Source of the DNA: Kingdonia uniflora
Lineage: Eukaryota; Streptophyta; Magnoliopsida; Ranunculales; Circaeasteraceae
NCBI GenBank assembly: GCA_014058105.1
Contig: JACGCM010001954.1
Location: 1,364,001-1,428,000 of the forward strand
Reading direction: 5' to 3'
DNA: 64,000 nucleotides
The translations under genes and the position numbers were made by a program. Of the stretch, positions 54,423-64,000 are shown in pieces. Below the pieces are notes generated by a model. It worked only from the letters and a program-made list of their open reading frames with translations, was not told the origin of the DNA and made no database searches. How positions within the stretch are numbered: position 1 is the first letter of the stretch; each line of letters starts with the position of its first letter.

Positions 54423-55337
54423 TCAACTTGGACTGCCAGGATAGAAGTAATCAACGGTATTTTCTTTCACTTTAAAATGAAAATTCTGCAGCTTGTTCCT
54501 TAAACTTCCATGGACATCAACAACCCATTTGTTCAAAATTGTCAGCTGCAATGATGGAAAGAATAATTTAGAATAATATTGTTGTCAATAACAAACAAAT
54601 GAAAAAATGACAGCAAATCAGTCAGGAAGATAAAAGCATAATGCATCATATGATATAATTAGCTAGGAAACATATTTAAGAATGATAACAGAAGGGCACT
54701 GAGATGCATCTCAGTTTCACCAAAATTTAAGCTAGAGGCAAAATTAGAGAAGCATATTCAAACACTCTCGCAAGTGGCTTCTGTGAATTCCAATTTAAAC
54801 ACGGTGATGGGACACTTAAGTAAAGTAACCTAGGACCTTCCAAGAGGGGGATTCAAATTTGACATGCTTCAAGAGACTATTACAGTACCAACCTGTCCAT
54901 GCACGTCGCTAGCCAAACCAGTCGCCAAAGGTTCCGCTTTTACCACAACATCTGCAAGGTATTCCATCTGTAAATTGAGAGTTTGGCCTGTCATGCTTGA
55001 ATATATATCATCATGATTAAGCATAACTAGTGAGCAACCCTGATAAAAGAATAAAAAAATATGAGCAAAAGGTATGAGATGTGAGAAGGAGAAATATGCA
55101 TTAAAAAGAAAGGTTAGACTTAACTATCAAGACTCACTTTTTCTGAGGTTAAAGTGTGGCAGTAATGCAAAAAATCCAACACATGATTTGAAGAACCATG
55201 AGCAGACACCTCCAGCAGAGAGAGATCGTCTATAATGATGGTGATGTAAATTCTGTCACGTTCAGGTGCAGTACTCACTTCCACAGCTTTATGGATTTTA
55301 CGATACAATTCAACTAGTCCGCCTTCATTACAGTTTT
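54423..55337 (-). CDS. ELP6: Elongator complex protein 6 (ELP6), three 3' exons
   Basis: Exons on the minus strand are 55337-55138, 55039-54893 and 54545-54423, each bounded by GT-AG signals, with phase 0 at the last two junctions. The product reads [40 protein letters not shown] and [19 protein letters not shown]. It continues [20 protein letters not shown] and [14 protein letters not shown], and ends [20 protein letters not shown] through to FYPGSPS and a stop. This is the C-terminal half of ELP6, a RecA-like subunit of the ELP4/5/6 ring of Elongator, which is needed for wobble-uridine tRNA modification and acts in cytoplasm and nucleus. No stop or shift is seen. The N-terminal exons (about 120-140 residues) were not found upstream within the window, so this is either a gene with a very long intron holding the LINE and hAT, or a 5'-truncated copy. 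Confidence 0.88.
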
Positions 55338-56640
55338 CTGCATCCCCCATCAATGAAAAACCAGGACAAAAATAAATAAATAAATAAATAAATAGTGTGA
55401 TGTAAAGAAAGATCTGACAACAGAAATACATTGACAATTTTTATTTAGTTTTAGCCTAGGTTCCTTTATCTGCCCTTGAATGCAAACGTCTTTTTAAAAG
55501 GTTCATACGCGTTTTAATATAAATCACTAATAGCAAGTCCAACTGATCCAGCACTATGTCACCTTAGCCAAATTATGATAGTGGGGCCTAATACTCACTC
55601 CAGCCAACCTTTATGCTACCCCTTTTGGACAAAAATTTGGCTTCACAACATCCTGCATTCTATAGCTTAAAAGCAATCATTTTCGAAATAAATGCTAAGA
55701 TGCCTCATATAAATCTTTTTGATTTGTAAAATGAAGGAAAACCATTCCCATGAAATGACTTATCCGTAAGGCACGAAATGAAATCTTCCACAATCTATAT
55801 TAAATGAAAACTTTGTACACATTTTTCTCCTTTTTGTGATTTTTTCCGCTAGATTTTCTCGAACTCCATATTTGAACACCACATTATACATCTCCTTGGT
55901 GTACTCTACCCGACATCCTCTCTAGATTTTTTATCCAGTATTTTTAACCGCTACATTCTCTTTCCTAATTTTCTCTTTTAGGGAAATCTTGATTCTTTCT
56001 TTCTTTACCGAATTTTCCCTACCTACTGTTTTTTTCTTTTAGATTATCTATCTTGATTCTCCCTACAAATTTATTCTTATTTAAAAAAAAAAACAAAAAA
56101 AAACGGTAGGTGTTTTTTCTTTCTTTCTCTAGCATTGTTGTTTTTCTGTGTTTGGAAAATTTTACTTTCGAGAATTCGAGAAAAAGTATAAAGATAATCA
56201 ACTTACCAACTTATCAAAAGGAAGTTAGATTTCCTTGGATTTCAAAGTAATGTACAAATTAAATTTATCTACCCTGATTTTCCCGACAAACCCAAATATA
56301 AGAAAATTAGGGAAATTGTCTCCCTTCCTTCTTCATATCCAGCCCAAATCTACTAAATTGTGCTTTCCAGAAAAGGGACGGTTGCACACTTTCTTTTGGA
56401 TGGAAATATAGGAATCAATTTGTCTATGGAAGCGCAACTCAGATAAAAAAATATATATTAGAGGTTTCGTAGATACCTAAAATGCATTTTCTTGGAAAAG
56501 GAAACGGATGTGCACTTTCTTTTGGGGGAGATACACAAATCATTTAGCAACGGCAACTCAGTCAAAATTTTATGGTAAGAGGTTTTGCAAAAGGATCTCC
56601 AACATCTGAGAAGTTAACAAATAATTGAAATTATCCAGGT
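55338..56640. other. AT-rich intron-like region upstream of the ELP6 exons
   Basis: No exon recognised on the minus strand and no repeat assigned. Poly-A/poly-T runs occur at 56080-56105. It is consistent with intron sequence. Confidence 0.45.
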
Positions 56641-56659
56641 TTATGTTAGAAGGAGAATC

Positions 56660-57027
56660 TTATTAGGCTCGATCTATGAAGGGAAAGTATTATACAGTAA
56701 GATATGATAAAATTGGCGCTTTTAAGAGCTCGTCAATATGGTCAGCTGTGAAGTTTGGGCTCCCAAAATTAGTGGAGCATATTGGTTGGATTGTGGATTG
56801 TAGCAGTGATAAATCTATATGCAGGGAGCCTTGTGAATCTCAAAAATATATAGTAGAGTCATTGCAATTTGATAAAGACAACGTTTTCGCTCACATTTGT
56901 TACTAATTTAAGTTGGGATTGTTTCATAATAACATCATTTCATTTAATTTGGGAGAAAGTTTTAACTTTTGAATTTGAAGATAATTATCCCAAGAAAGAA
57001 AATGAGGAGTTACATAAGGGATCTGTG
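56660..57027 (+). pseudogene. LINE (non-LTR) retrotransposon remnant, left part
   Basis: The frame MKGKYYTVRYDKIGAFKSSS, then IWSAVKFGLPKLVEHIGWIV and DKSICREPCES, resembles the plant L1-type ORF2 region after RT (SSIW-x-x-I/V-K-x-x-L-P ... W-x-x-G-x-G-x-x-I-x-x-W-x-D-x-W). Stops follow. The segment ends with GATCTGTG (57020-57027), the target duplication of the hAT element. It continues at 60521 once the hAT element is removed. Confidence 0.6.
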
Positions 57028-57239
57028 CAGTGGCGGATCCAAGACTTTTGTTGAGGAGGGGGCGAGTCAAAGTCAACAAGTCAAAATATCATGTAACAAA
57101 TAAATGATAATATATATCAAAAAATCAGAATTGTACAAAAATACTTTTTTTCAAAAATTTTATTATAATATCATATCGAAGATACTAGATTTCTCATATT
57201 GGTCCTCGACGCGGCCTCGTCTTCTGGAACCGTTACATA

Positions 57240-59760
57240 ATTGCCTCATTTTCAACTTCCTTGAAAATTTCTTTCTCATTGTATGTAACTAAACAATCAT
57301 TCATCCATTCATCGCTCATTTGACTATGCAACCGAGTCTTTATGATATGCATGGCATAAAAGACTCTTTCAATAGTGGTAGTAGCAACCGGTAAGATTAA
57401 CGCCAATTTAGGGAGAAAAAAACTAACGGGTGAATAAGATTTTTTTGAGTCTGAACCATCTACTTCGCAAGGTTGGCAATTCCAATCACTTCTGAAAACC
57501 TATTATCGGTCCGCACATCCATTATATACATGTCAAGCTCATCCTCAAGCGTGCTAAGATCGAATCGTGAAAAATCAGCCGGATAAAGACGAGCAAGGTT
57601 TAGTAACTTCTGCTTGTCAAAGGCAAAAAATAAATTTGAGGGATTCAAACATGCTAAGCCAAGAAGCACCTCTGTATTTGCCACACTAAAGCAATTGTTC
57701 AACTCTCGTAACTGATGATCTATTATAGTGTAAACATATCCATAACGATAGTGTTTCATATTTGCGATTACTTCGGTATTGTGTCGAGATCAACCCCGTA
57801 CTACAAAGTTAGCTTCCATATCAGGAACAATGACATTATGCTCATAACAAAAAGAAGATACTTCATCAAGCAATTCTTCCCACCCATTGTCTCTCATCTC
57901 TTGCAACTTTTTCTTGCACACTTTTACTAAAGAAACAACATTCATGATATCTTAATCTTTTCTTTGCAATGCTTGAGACAAGCTATTTGTCACGCCTAGA
58001 AGTTTTTTCATCAAATGCATATTCAAGATAAAATCAAAAGTTGGGAGCAATTCCAATAAAACCTTTGCTTCACCTTTATGATCCGAGTGTACGGGGGCAA
58101 ATTCAACAATCTCAAGGAAATCAAGCACAGAAGAGAACATTATATTCAAGTAAGTTAACGTTCCGTAATGTGAGCCCCAACAAGTATCTCCAACTCGTTT
58201 GAGATTAGTTTCTTGGTTTAAACCTTTTCCACTTTGAAGTTCACCTTTCTTGAGTTTTTCAATAACTTCAGCACTATGTTTCTCGCGGAGAATGTTGAGC
58301 CGCTTGCAAGATGCTCCCACGATATTCATCACCTTTGAGACCAAATTAAACAACAAATTTATTTAGGCGTGATTCTTTGCAACAGCAACAAGTGCTAATT
58401 GAAGTTGATGGGCAAAACAGTGAATAGAAAATGCGGATTTATTTTCTCGTAATATTAGAGCTTTAAGACCATTATACGCACCTTGCAAGTTGCTTGCGCC
58501 ATCATATCCTTGTCCACGAACACTTGATAAGTTCAATCCATGTTCAGACAATAAGCCTTCGAGTGTCGCCTTCAAAGATAATGCTGTAGTTTCCATAACA
58601 TGAACAATTCCAATAAAACGTTCAATAATACATCCATCTGTATTCACATACCTGAAAACAACCGCCATTTGTTCTTTTATTGATATGTCCCGCGATTTAT
58701 CCACCATAACAGCAAATAACTCATCTCCGAGATCATGAATAAAAAATTTTGTCGTTTCTACCGCGACGGCATTCACAAGATCTTTCTGAATATCAAGTGC
58801 AATCATCATATAATTTGCGGGGGCATTCTCAAAAATATATTCATTTATTTATTTGTTGTGTGCAGCGGTATATCGTAACAATTCAAGAAAGTTCCCTTGG
58901 TTGATAGATTCTTCTGATTCATCATGGCCTCGAAAAGCTAAGCCTTGACGCAAAAGAAACTTGATACAATCAAGCGTTGCTTGTAGACGAATGCGGTTCT
59001 TCTTTCGCTCTTTGCTTACTCCTTTTTCATAATTTGTAATAATGCTCTGATCCGGATTCAACAAATTTTGAGCCTTTATATATGCCTTCTTGTGTGCACT
59101 ATTCGACCCTCCAACATGAGTTTTAAGTTTACTTTTGTTTTTCCAACCTTGAAAACCCTTTCTTACAAAAGTATCACAACTGCCTTGCAGTCATTTACCT
59201 TCTGAAAAAAGGTAACAGTACAAGCAAAAAACAGAATCTGAATAGTTACTGTATTCCAACCACTTAGGACCTTCTTTGTACCACTCTACATGAAATTGTC
59301 GACCATTTGTCACGGGAAAACTATCATTTTTAGGCTGGCATAGACCATTCAATAGATACTTTCTTCGAATAGAATCCCGATCGTTAGGATGGTAATCTGA
59401 AATTGGAGTTCGTAAACCAGGATCTGCTGAAAGAGCTTCTAAGTCAACATCTATACGTCCCCGTTTCAAGCTAGGTTGAGGTAAGTCAGGAAACTCGTTA
59501 TCATCACCCAATGAAGGTTGAGGTAAGTCAGGTAACTCGTTATTGTCCAAAGGGGAAGGAGTTTCTAAACCAGGAGGTACCAAGTCAACTTCTATGCGGA
59601 TGCAGCCCCGCTTCAAACTAACATTCGCAGGAATAGGATTATCTGCCAAGACAACATTTACATGATCTTGCATTGGGTTTGAAACTACATTGCCAACTTG
59701 GTTATTGTCTAAAGGAGGAGTCTTGGATTTATACTTATAAAAGTTAAGCATAGACTGCAT
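57240..59760 (-). pseudogene. hAT transposase (TTF zinc finger, DUF4371, hAT dimerisation domain)
   Basis: From the ATG at 59760 one reading frame runs about 770 codons with only five stops (59191-59193, 58849-58851, 58363-58365, 57952-57954 and 57790-57792). The N-terminal TTF-type finger region has WYKEGPKWLEYSNYSDSVFC followed by LYC. The catalytic part has MVDKSRDISIKEQMAVVFRY, then GQGYDGASNLQG and IHCFAHQLQLALVAVA. After a one-base shift in a T run near 57430 the dimerisation domain reads LALILPVATTTIERVFYAMH followed by WMNDCLVTY. Stops and shift make it inactive. The family is widespread in plants and is often annotated as zinc finger MYM-type protein 1-like. Confidence 0.93.
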
Positions 59761-60092
59761 AGCTGCTATAAGAAATCAAATCATCACTTAACTCAAACAA
59801 ATCAATCTCTCCACAATACACTATAAATTGGAAATACTATGATCCATAAAAATCAGATTATTATCTATAGACCATAAAAATCAGATTATCATCCATAAAT
59901 TGCAAATAATCCATAAAAATTAGATTATCATCAAGACATCAACATCCCTAATTTATAAAAGAATCAATTAAAATGAGATATGAGATATGAGAAAATGACT
60001 TACTAGGGTTTATAGCAATACTGAGAACTTGAGAAGTGATCCAAAATTCCCTAATACAAATTAGTTCTACAATCAGTAAAGATGGGATTAAT

Positions 60093-60335
60093 TTAGAGAT
60101 TTGGCCATTTGGGGATAAACAAAATATTGTATTTTAGAGAGAGAGAGAGAGGGGAAGAGAGAAACTCACCACTGATTTGGGAAGAGCCGAAGAGGAGAAA
60201 AGGTTTCGCCTTTCTTCGATGATTTAATTGGAGCTTCAAGATGGAGAGTTGGAGGAGATGAAAATCTAATTTGGGAAGAGGAGAGAGACGCAACTTGTTT
60301 TCTCTTTGGTTAAACTTTTGATTATTGGTCCTCAA
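60093..60335. other. 5' region of the hAT element, non-coding
   Basis: The stretch upstream of the transposase start has a GA microsatellite (60136-60151) and the subterminal region. The short open frame over it is not supported as coding. Confidence 0.4.
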
Positions 60336-60520
60336 TTACAAAATTGCCCCTTTAAACTTTGGATTATTGAGTAGGCAAGTGATGGTACCCTTTGTAATAA
60401 AAAATATAAGGGTGGGCAAAAATGTAGATGAAAACATAATGTCTGGAATCTGAAAAATATATACCTATCAAAATCAAAGCTTAATTTTTTTTAGGATGGG
60501 CATACCTACATCCGCCACTG

Positions 60521-61020
60521 GATCTATGGTACCCGTGGTCGATTGCACTGCTTGCTCACTTGTGGAAGATGGGCAATAGATTGTTATTCGACGGTGAGAG
60601 ATTCACCGGTAACAGCTTTAATAAGTCTGCCACTCTTGCCATTCAAGGTAGTTCAAAGCTTTAATAAGTCTTGTGGTACTCGAATGTTCGGTACTTCATT
60701 TACGTGGCTTGGGCGTGGTTACTAACTCTAGAGTTGTGCTTTATGGTCCACAATTCGCTACGATCCTTATTAATTACATCTGACTCAAAGTCTAGGATTT
60801 AAACATTTTCACAAGAAGATGTTGATTGGAGATTCAAGGCGAACTAGACAAGTCTCTAAAGATGCTTCACTTCACTTCAATACTCGCATAGAGAGATAAA
60901 ATTTTAGCTAATGAGCTTGCAAGCCATCAATGCACTCTTCATGCTGGGACTAATAAGACTTGTTATGGTAGGGTAGCTTTCATCAACAACTTTGACAAAC
61001 CTTCTAGAACTCATTATTGA
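60521..61020 (+). pseudogene. LINE retrotransposon remnant, right part
   Basis: Joining across the hAT site gives a frame reading DLWYPWSIALLAHLWKMGNR followed by LLFDGERFTG, the W-x-x-R/G-N-x-x-x-F block typical of the plant LINE ORF2 C-terminal region. Further on RDKILANELASHQC resembles its RNase H-like tail. Stops and shifts are frequent. TSD copy 2 (GATCTATG) is at 60521-60528. Confidence 0.55.
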
Positions 61021-62283
61021 ATTGGTGAATATGAATTAGCAAATTATAGTATACAGGTTAAGGCTGTGTAGTGATGCTGTGTATTTATCTTCTTGTTTAT
61101 GATGCAATTATTTTCTTTTGTAAAAATCTGCTTATTCAATGACGTTTTACTTTAGCTAGAAAATACCATGATTAATTTTAAAGGGAAAGTCTAATTGTTA
61201 TATCACATGCCAAAACAACTTCTATAATAGAACCTGCAATTTGAAGACCATGACTGATTTTAAATGGAAAATATAATTGTTATATCACATGCCAAAACAG
61301 CTTCTACTATAGAATCAGCAGTTTGAAGATTTTACAAAAGAATATGTGCAATTCTCTTTAATATGTGAAGCTACAATCTATACACCTAAAGAAATAACAT
61401 TTCCGTCAAATTGTAATCCGGGTCATTAGTGACCAAAATCTCGTTGATCGATGATTGGATAGACTGCTCGAATTTGCTCTAAGTTTTAAGTTTAAAACAC
61501 ATCCGTCGGATTCGCAACATAAATTTTGTCAATGTTTACACCCTAAAAAAGGCAAATAACCTGCCGAAATAGGGCAAAATTTTTGTCATTGATTATAATA
61601 ACGTGAAATCATTGGGCAAAAAAATTATTTCCTTTCTCTCCAATCGATCTTCAACTCTCACTCAACTCCTCATCTCTCTCTCTCTATCATCCTCTAAACC
61701 CTAGCTCATCTTCTCAAAATGGGTTTCAATTTGGTCTTAGCTTCTCTCTACTCAACAAACATATCTGAGGTTCCACCGTACTAATCTCCACTCTCATCAT
61801 CCTTGATCTTGATTTCTCTTAGTTTTTAGTTTCGTTTGTGCTATTAGGGTTTGTAGAGTTAGTCTTATTTGTGAATTTTGATTTGGCTATTAGGCGACTG
61901 TGATTTGTATTGATAATTTCGAGTGGACAAGGAACGATGATTACTCTCCCAATCGATTCCAAGCATCAGCACAAGCATATGCTAATAATCTTATCCGTGG
62001 AGCTAAAACATAGGTGATTGTGGATTTATGTTTCTAAAGTTTAGGATTTTGTGTGATGTGTTATTTGATCTGTTAGAGAAGTTAGGCTTTGATGATATTG
62101 ATATTTGACAATGTGCTGTGTTATTTGATGTGTTGTATTATGATGATGCTTATATTAATATTTCCGGAACATAAAGTGACATTCTTGAACTTTTTGGGTT
62201 ATTTTGTGGTTTATATTGACATTAATTTTGTAGTATTGGCGTTGCTGTAAAATGTTTAAATGTATTCTCCTTTGTGTTCATAG
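61021..62283. other. Region upstream of the phosphatase exons, no firm gene
   Basis: A CT-rich leader-like stretch (61628-61720, with 'aaaccctagctc' and an ATG at about 61719) looks like a plant 5' UTR, but the frame after it is short. At 61920-62010 a 30-codon frame (WTRNDDYSPNRFQASAQAYA) ends at a stop; I cannot assign it. The direct-repeat phrase 'tgttatatcacatgccaaaac' occurs twice (61197 and 61277). Confidence 0.35.
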
Positions 62284-62579
62284 GGGAAGAGACAACTGCT
62301 GCAAATGGTGTTACGGAACTGGCCGACGGACCAACAAGGATTATTGACCCGATCAACGACACAACTAATTTTGTTAATGGGTAGTGTTACTTCTTATCTA
62401 TCATTTGTTTATTATTCTTCTTTTTGTATTTTTAGTTTGATTATACACCTGGAGTCTTGAACTGATTTGGTCGACATGGCTTATTTTTTCTTAGGTTCCC
62501 TTTTGTCTGACTATTAGTTGGTTTTTCGATTGGAAAAGTTTCTAATGTCGGTGTTGTGTAAAATCCGATAATCAGCAAG
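62284..62579 (+). pseudogene. Inositol monophosphatase (VTC4-type) pseudogene, two exons
   Basis: Exon 62284-62380 reads [20 protein letters not shown] followed by [13 protein letters not shown], and has a GT donor. Exon 62495-62579 starts after TTAG and reads FPFV, stop, LLVGFSIGKVSNVGVV, stop, NPIISK before GTATG. The plant VTC4/IMP family has [31 protein letters not shown] and FPFVC-SIGLTIGK-P-VGVVYNPI. The metal-binding DP-I/L-DGTT is DPINDTT here, so two active-site positions are lost, in addition to two stops. VTC4 acts in ascorbate and myo-inositol synthesis. No further exons were found. Confidence 0.85.
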
Positions 62580-64000
62580 GTATGAATAAGAAATCTGACT
62601 ATTACCTTATTTTTCTTGTCTATACTTAGTTTCTCTTGACAACCTAAATCCAAGTTTGAAATATTTCTCTCTCATATTTTTCTTCAGGACAACTAGTTTA
62701 GGGTAGATGAATTCTTTGCCACTTTTTTTTCAGTCTGCCTTTTATGTATAGGACCCAACAACTTATGTAGTTATATAGGACCCCACATCCAACCATAGCT
62801 CCACCTTGAGATTTTTTTTGCGTTATAACCATACCTGAAAGTGGATGGTAGTATTATATCTTAAAACGTTTAGATGGGGTATTATACAAAATGTATTTGG
62901 ATGGGTCCTCATTACTGTACTAGCTGGACTCTTTTTTTCCCTTTATCGTTTCGCGCAATTATCTTTTACCTTGTCATTTTCCAAGTATCTTTGTGTAAAA
63001 GAATTTTGGTTTACTTTAGCTGGCTGTGCCTCTGTAACATCCAGCTTTCCCTATACAAAAAAGGAGGAATAGAAATATATATGTATGTTTAGGACTTGAT
63101 TATTTGATATTAACCACGGCTTACCTAACTCTTGAAAGATGCAGTTACTTGGGACTACCCAAATGCATGTACCTTCCTACTATCTTCCCATAAATCTAGT
63201 GCCCTCATTACTTATCTAAACCTAATTCATCTGTAGTTTATATCTCCTTTAGTTGTTACTGAATGTTTATTCATACTTGTAATAGTTCAGGACTGTGGTA
63301 CTAATAACCATACATTTGATACTAAAATAGTGAAAAAGAAAATTACGTTGTTTATCACTTTTAAAAACGATAAGTGTAACTTTTGGTGTATCTCAATATG
63401 CAGCTTTTTAAGGGGGTAGTATAGGGAAGTAGTCTGTTGTTGATATCAAGACTTCTTAAAAATCAATTGTGAGAGTGAAAAATGAGACCCTTCCTATGGA
63501 AAAATATGCAAAACTACTACTGCATACAACTGACTTCTTAAATATCTTCAACCCAAAAGACAAGTAAGTCTATGCTTCTTTGTTTGTTTTTATTAGTTAT
63601 GATAGAGATTAGTCTTTTGACTTAGTTGCTAGAGCAGGATTGACCTATTACTGTTTGAGCCTTGAAAGAGAGACCAGACGTAATATAATTGCTTTGATTA
63701 GTCACTCAGCATAGCCATTGTAGTGAACCACAATAAAATCGTATTATGTTATGTGCTCTTTCTTTTGCCTTGTTTTTCTTTTCGCATTTTTTTATAGTAG
63801 GTCTTATTTCCAACTCATTTCTGGATATGATTTGGAACAATTTGTTGTTAATGAACCTTTAACTTCAGGTCCTTATCTTTCTAGTGACATAACAAGGGAG
63901 GTATGGACTTTTATCTGTTAATTGAAAAGCATGGCTTGATTTTTTCGTTTGATTACTAAGTACACCTTATCCGGGTGAAGTTGGTTTAGCATAAGCTAGG
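62580..64000. other. Unassigned intergenic or intron-like sequence
   Basis: AT-rich with scattered short frames (for example 62845-63072) that show no domain. Later exons of the phosphatase (for example the LFTG---GKGAFLNG block) were looked for and not seen. Confidence 0.4.

Larger units (their letters stand above)
57028..60520 (-). mobile_element. hAT DNA transposon with 10-bp TIR and 8-bp TSD
   Basis: Ends CAGTGGCGGA and TCCGCCACTG are perfect inverted repeats. Flanks GATCTGTG (57020-57027) and GATCTATG (60521-60528) agree at 7 of 8 bases, the hAT signature. The interior holds a minus-strand transposase of the TTF/DUF4371/dimerisation type. It is inserted into a LINE. Total length is 3493 bp, close to a full autonomous element, but the transposase is dead. 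Confidence 0.95.

Noticed and set aside
60093..60335. 80-codon minus frame near the hAT 5' end
   Set aside because: It lies upstream of the transposase ATG over a GA repeat and has no family resemblance.
61890..62010. Possible exon upstream of the phosphatase (WTRNDDYSPNRF frame)
   Set aside because: It does not resemble the N-terminal part of inositol monophosphatase, and I could not assign it to any family.

Overview
The window is repeat-rich plant nuclear DNA, most likely from a dicot-type angiosperm. Genes are sparse and AT-rich. Almost everything is nested, decayed transposable elements of plant-specific types (Ty3/gypsy Tat-like, Ty1/copia, hAT with TTF/DUF4371, CACTA-like, Harbinger-like, LINE). 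The few host-gene pieces (ELP6, VTC4/inositol monophosphatase, kinesin-14, mitochondrial CPN60, NET1/KIP1-like, EXO70) are plant homologues. No tRNA, rRNA or CRISPR was seen. Nearly every coding region has in-frame stops or frameshifts, many of them C-to-T or G-to-A type as expected from decay of methylated DNA. Names such as Ret-A are labels used only here.

Region 1 (1-25913) holds related Ty3/gypsy elements. Ret-A (minus strand; 5' LTR 10983-11729; gag-pol about 10900-5400) carries a 196-bp tandem repeat after pol and then an additional spliced gene on the opposite strand (2457-4590). Ret-A sits inside the integrase of Ret-B (plus strand). Ret-B continues at 11730 with integrase, a 160-bp tandem repeat (12500-13195), its own divergent antisense multi-exon gene (17853-13640) and a 3' LTR (25294-25913). 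A solo LTR of the Ret-A family (17083-17821, TSD AGGTC) splits the Ret-B antisense gene. Ret-C (18405-24331) is a heavily deleted relative of Ret-A. Its protease and RT start are fused to the antisense gene, and a 1.35-kb segment occurs twice around a truncated LTR.

Region 2 (26121-47737) is a Ty1/copia insertion flanked by the same 5-bp TSD (AGAAG) at both far ends, with three LTRs (26121, 28336, 46989). Its middle LTR was split by a Harbinger-like TIR element (28701-39985). That element was in turn invaded by a tandem chain of four 447-bp LTRs and three internal regions (30533-39778). The internal regions carry captured fragments of EXO70 (antisense) and NET1 (sense) plus minisatellites whose unit folds into a hairpin. 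A CACTA-like element (40071-44890), holding kinesin-14 and CPN60 gene pieces, lies next to the same middle LTR.

Region 3 (47915-53657) is a nearly full-length copia element on the minus strand (TSD GTAAC). Its LTR-end/PBS block is duplicated and its LTRs are rich in a 14-bp palindrome.

Region 4 (53658-64000) holds the 3' exons of an Elongator subunit gene ELP6 (minus strand), a LINE remnant split by a 3.5-kb hAT element (57028-60520, 8-bp TSD, one old transposase frame with five stops and a frameshift), and two exons of a VTC4-like inositol monophosphatase pseudogene.

The elements do not form a cooperative system. The most notable biology is (i) repeated use of an independent, intron-containing antisense gene in Tat-like retroelements, (ii) repeated formation of multi-LTR tandem retroelements, and (iii) host-gene capture by a non-autonomous LTR family and by a CACTA-like element.
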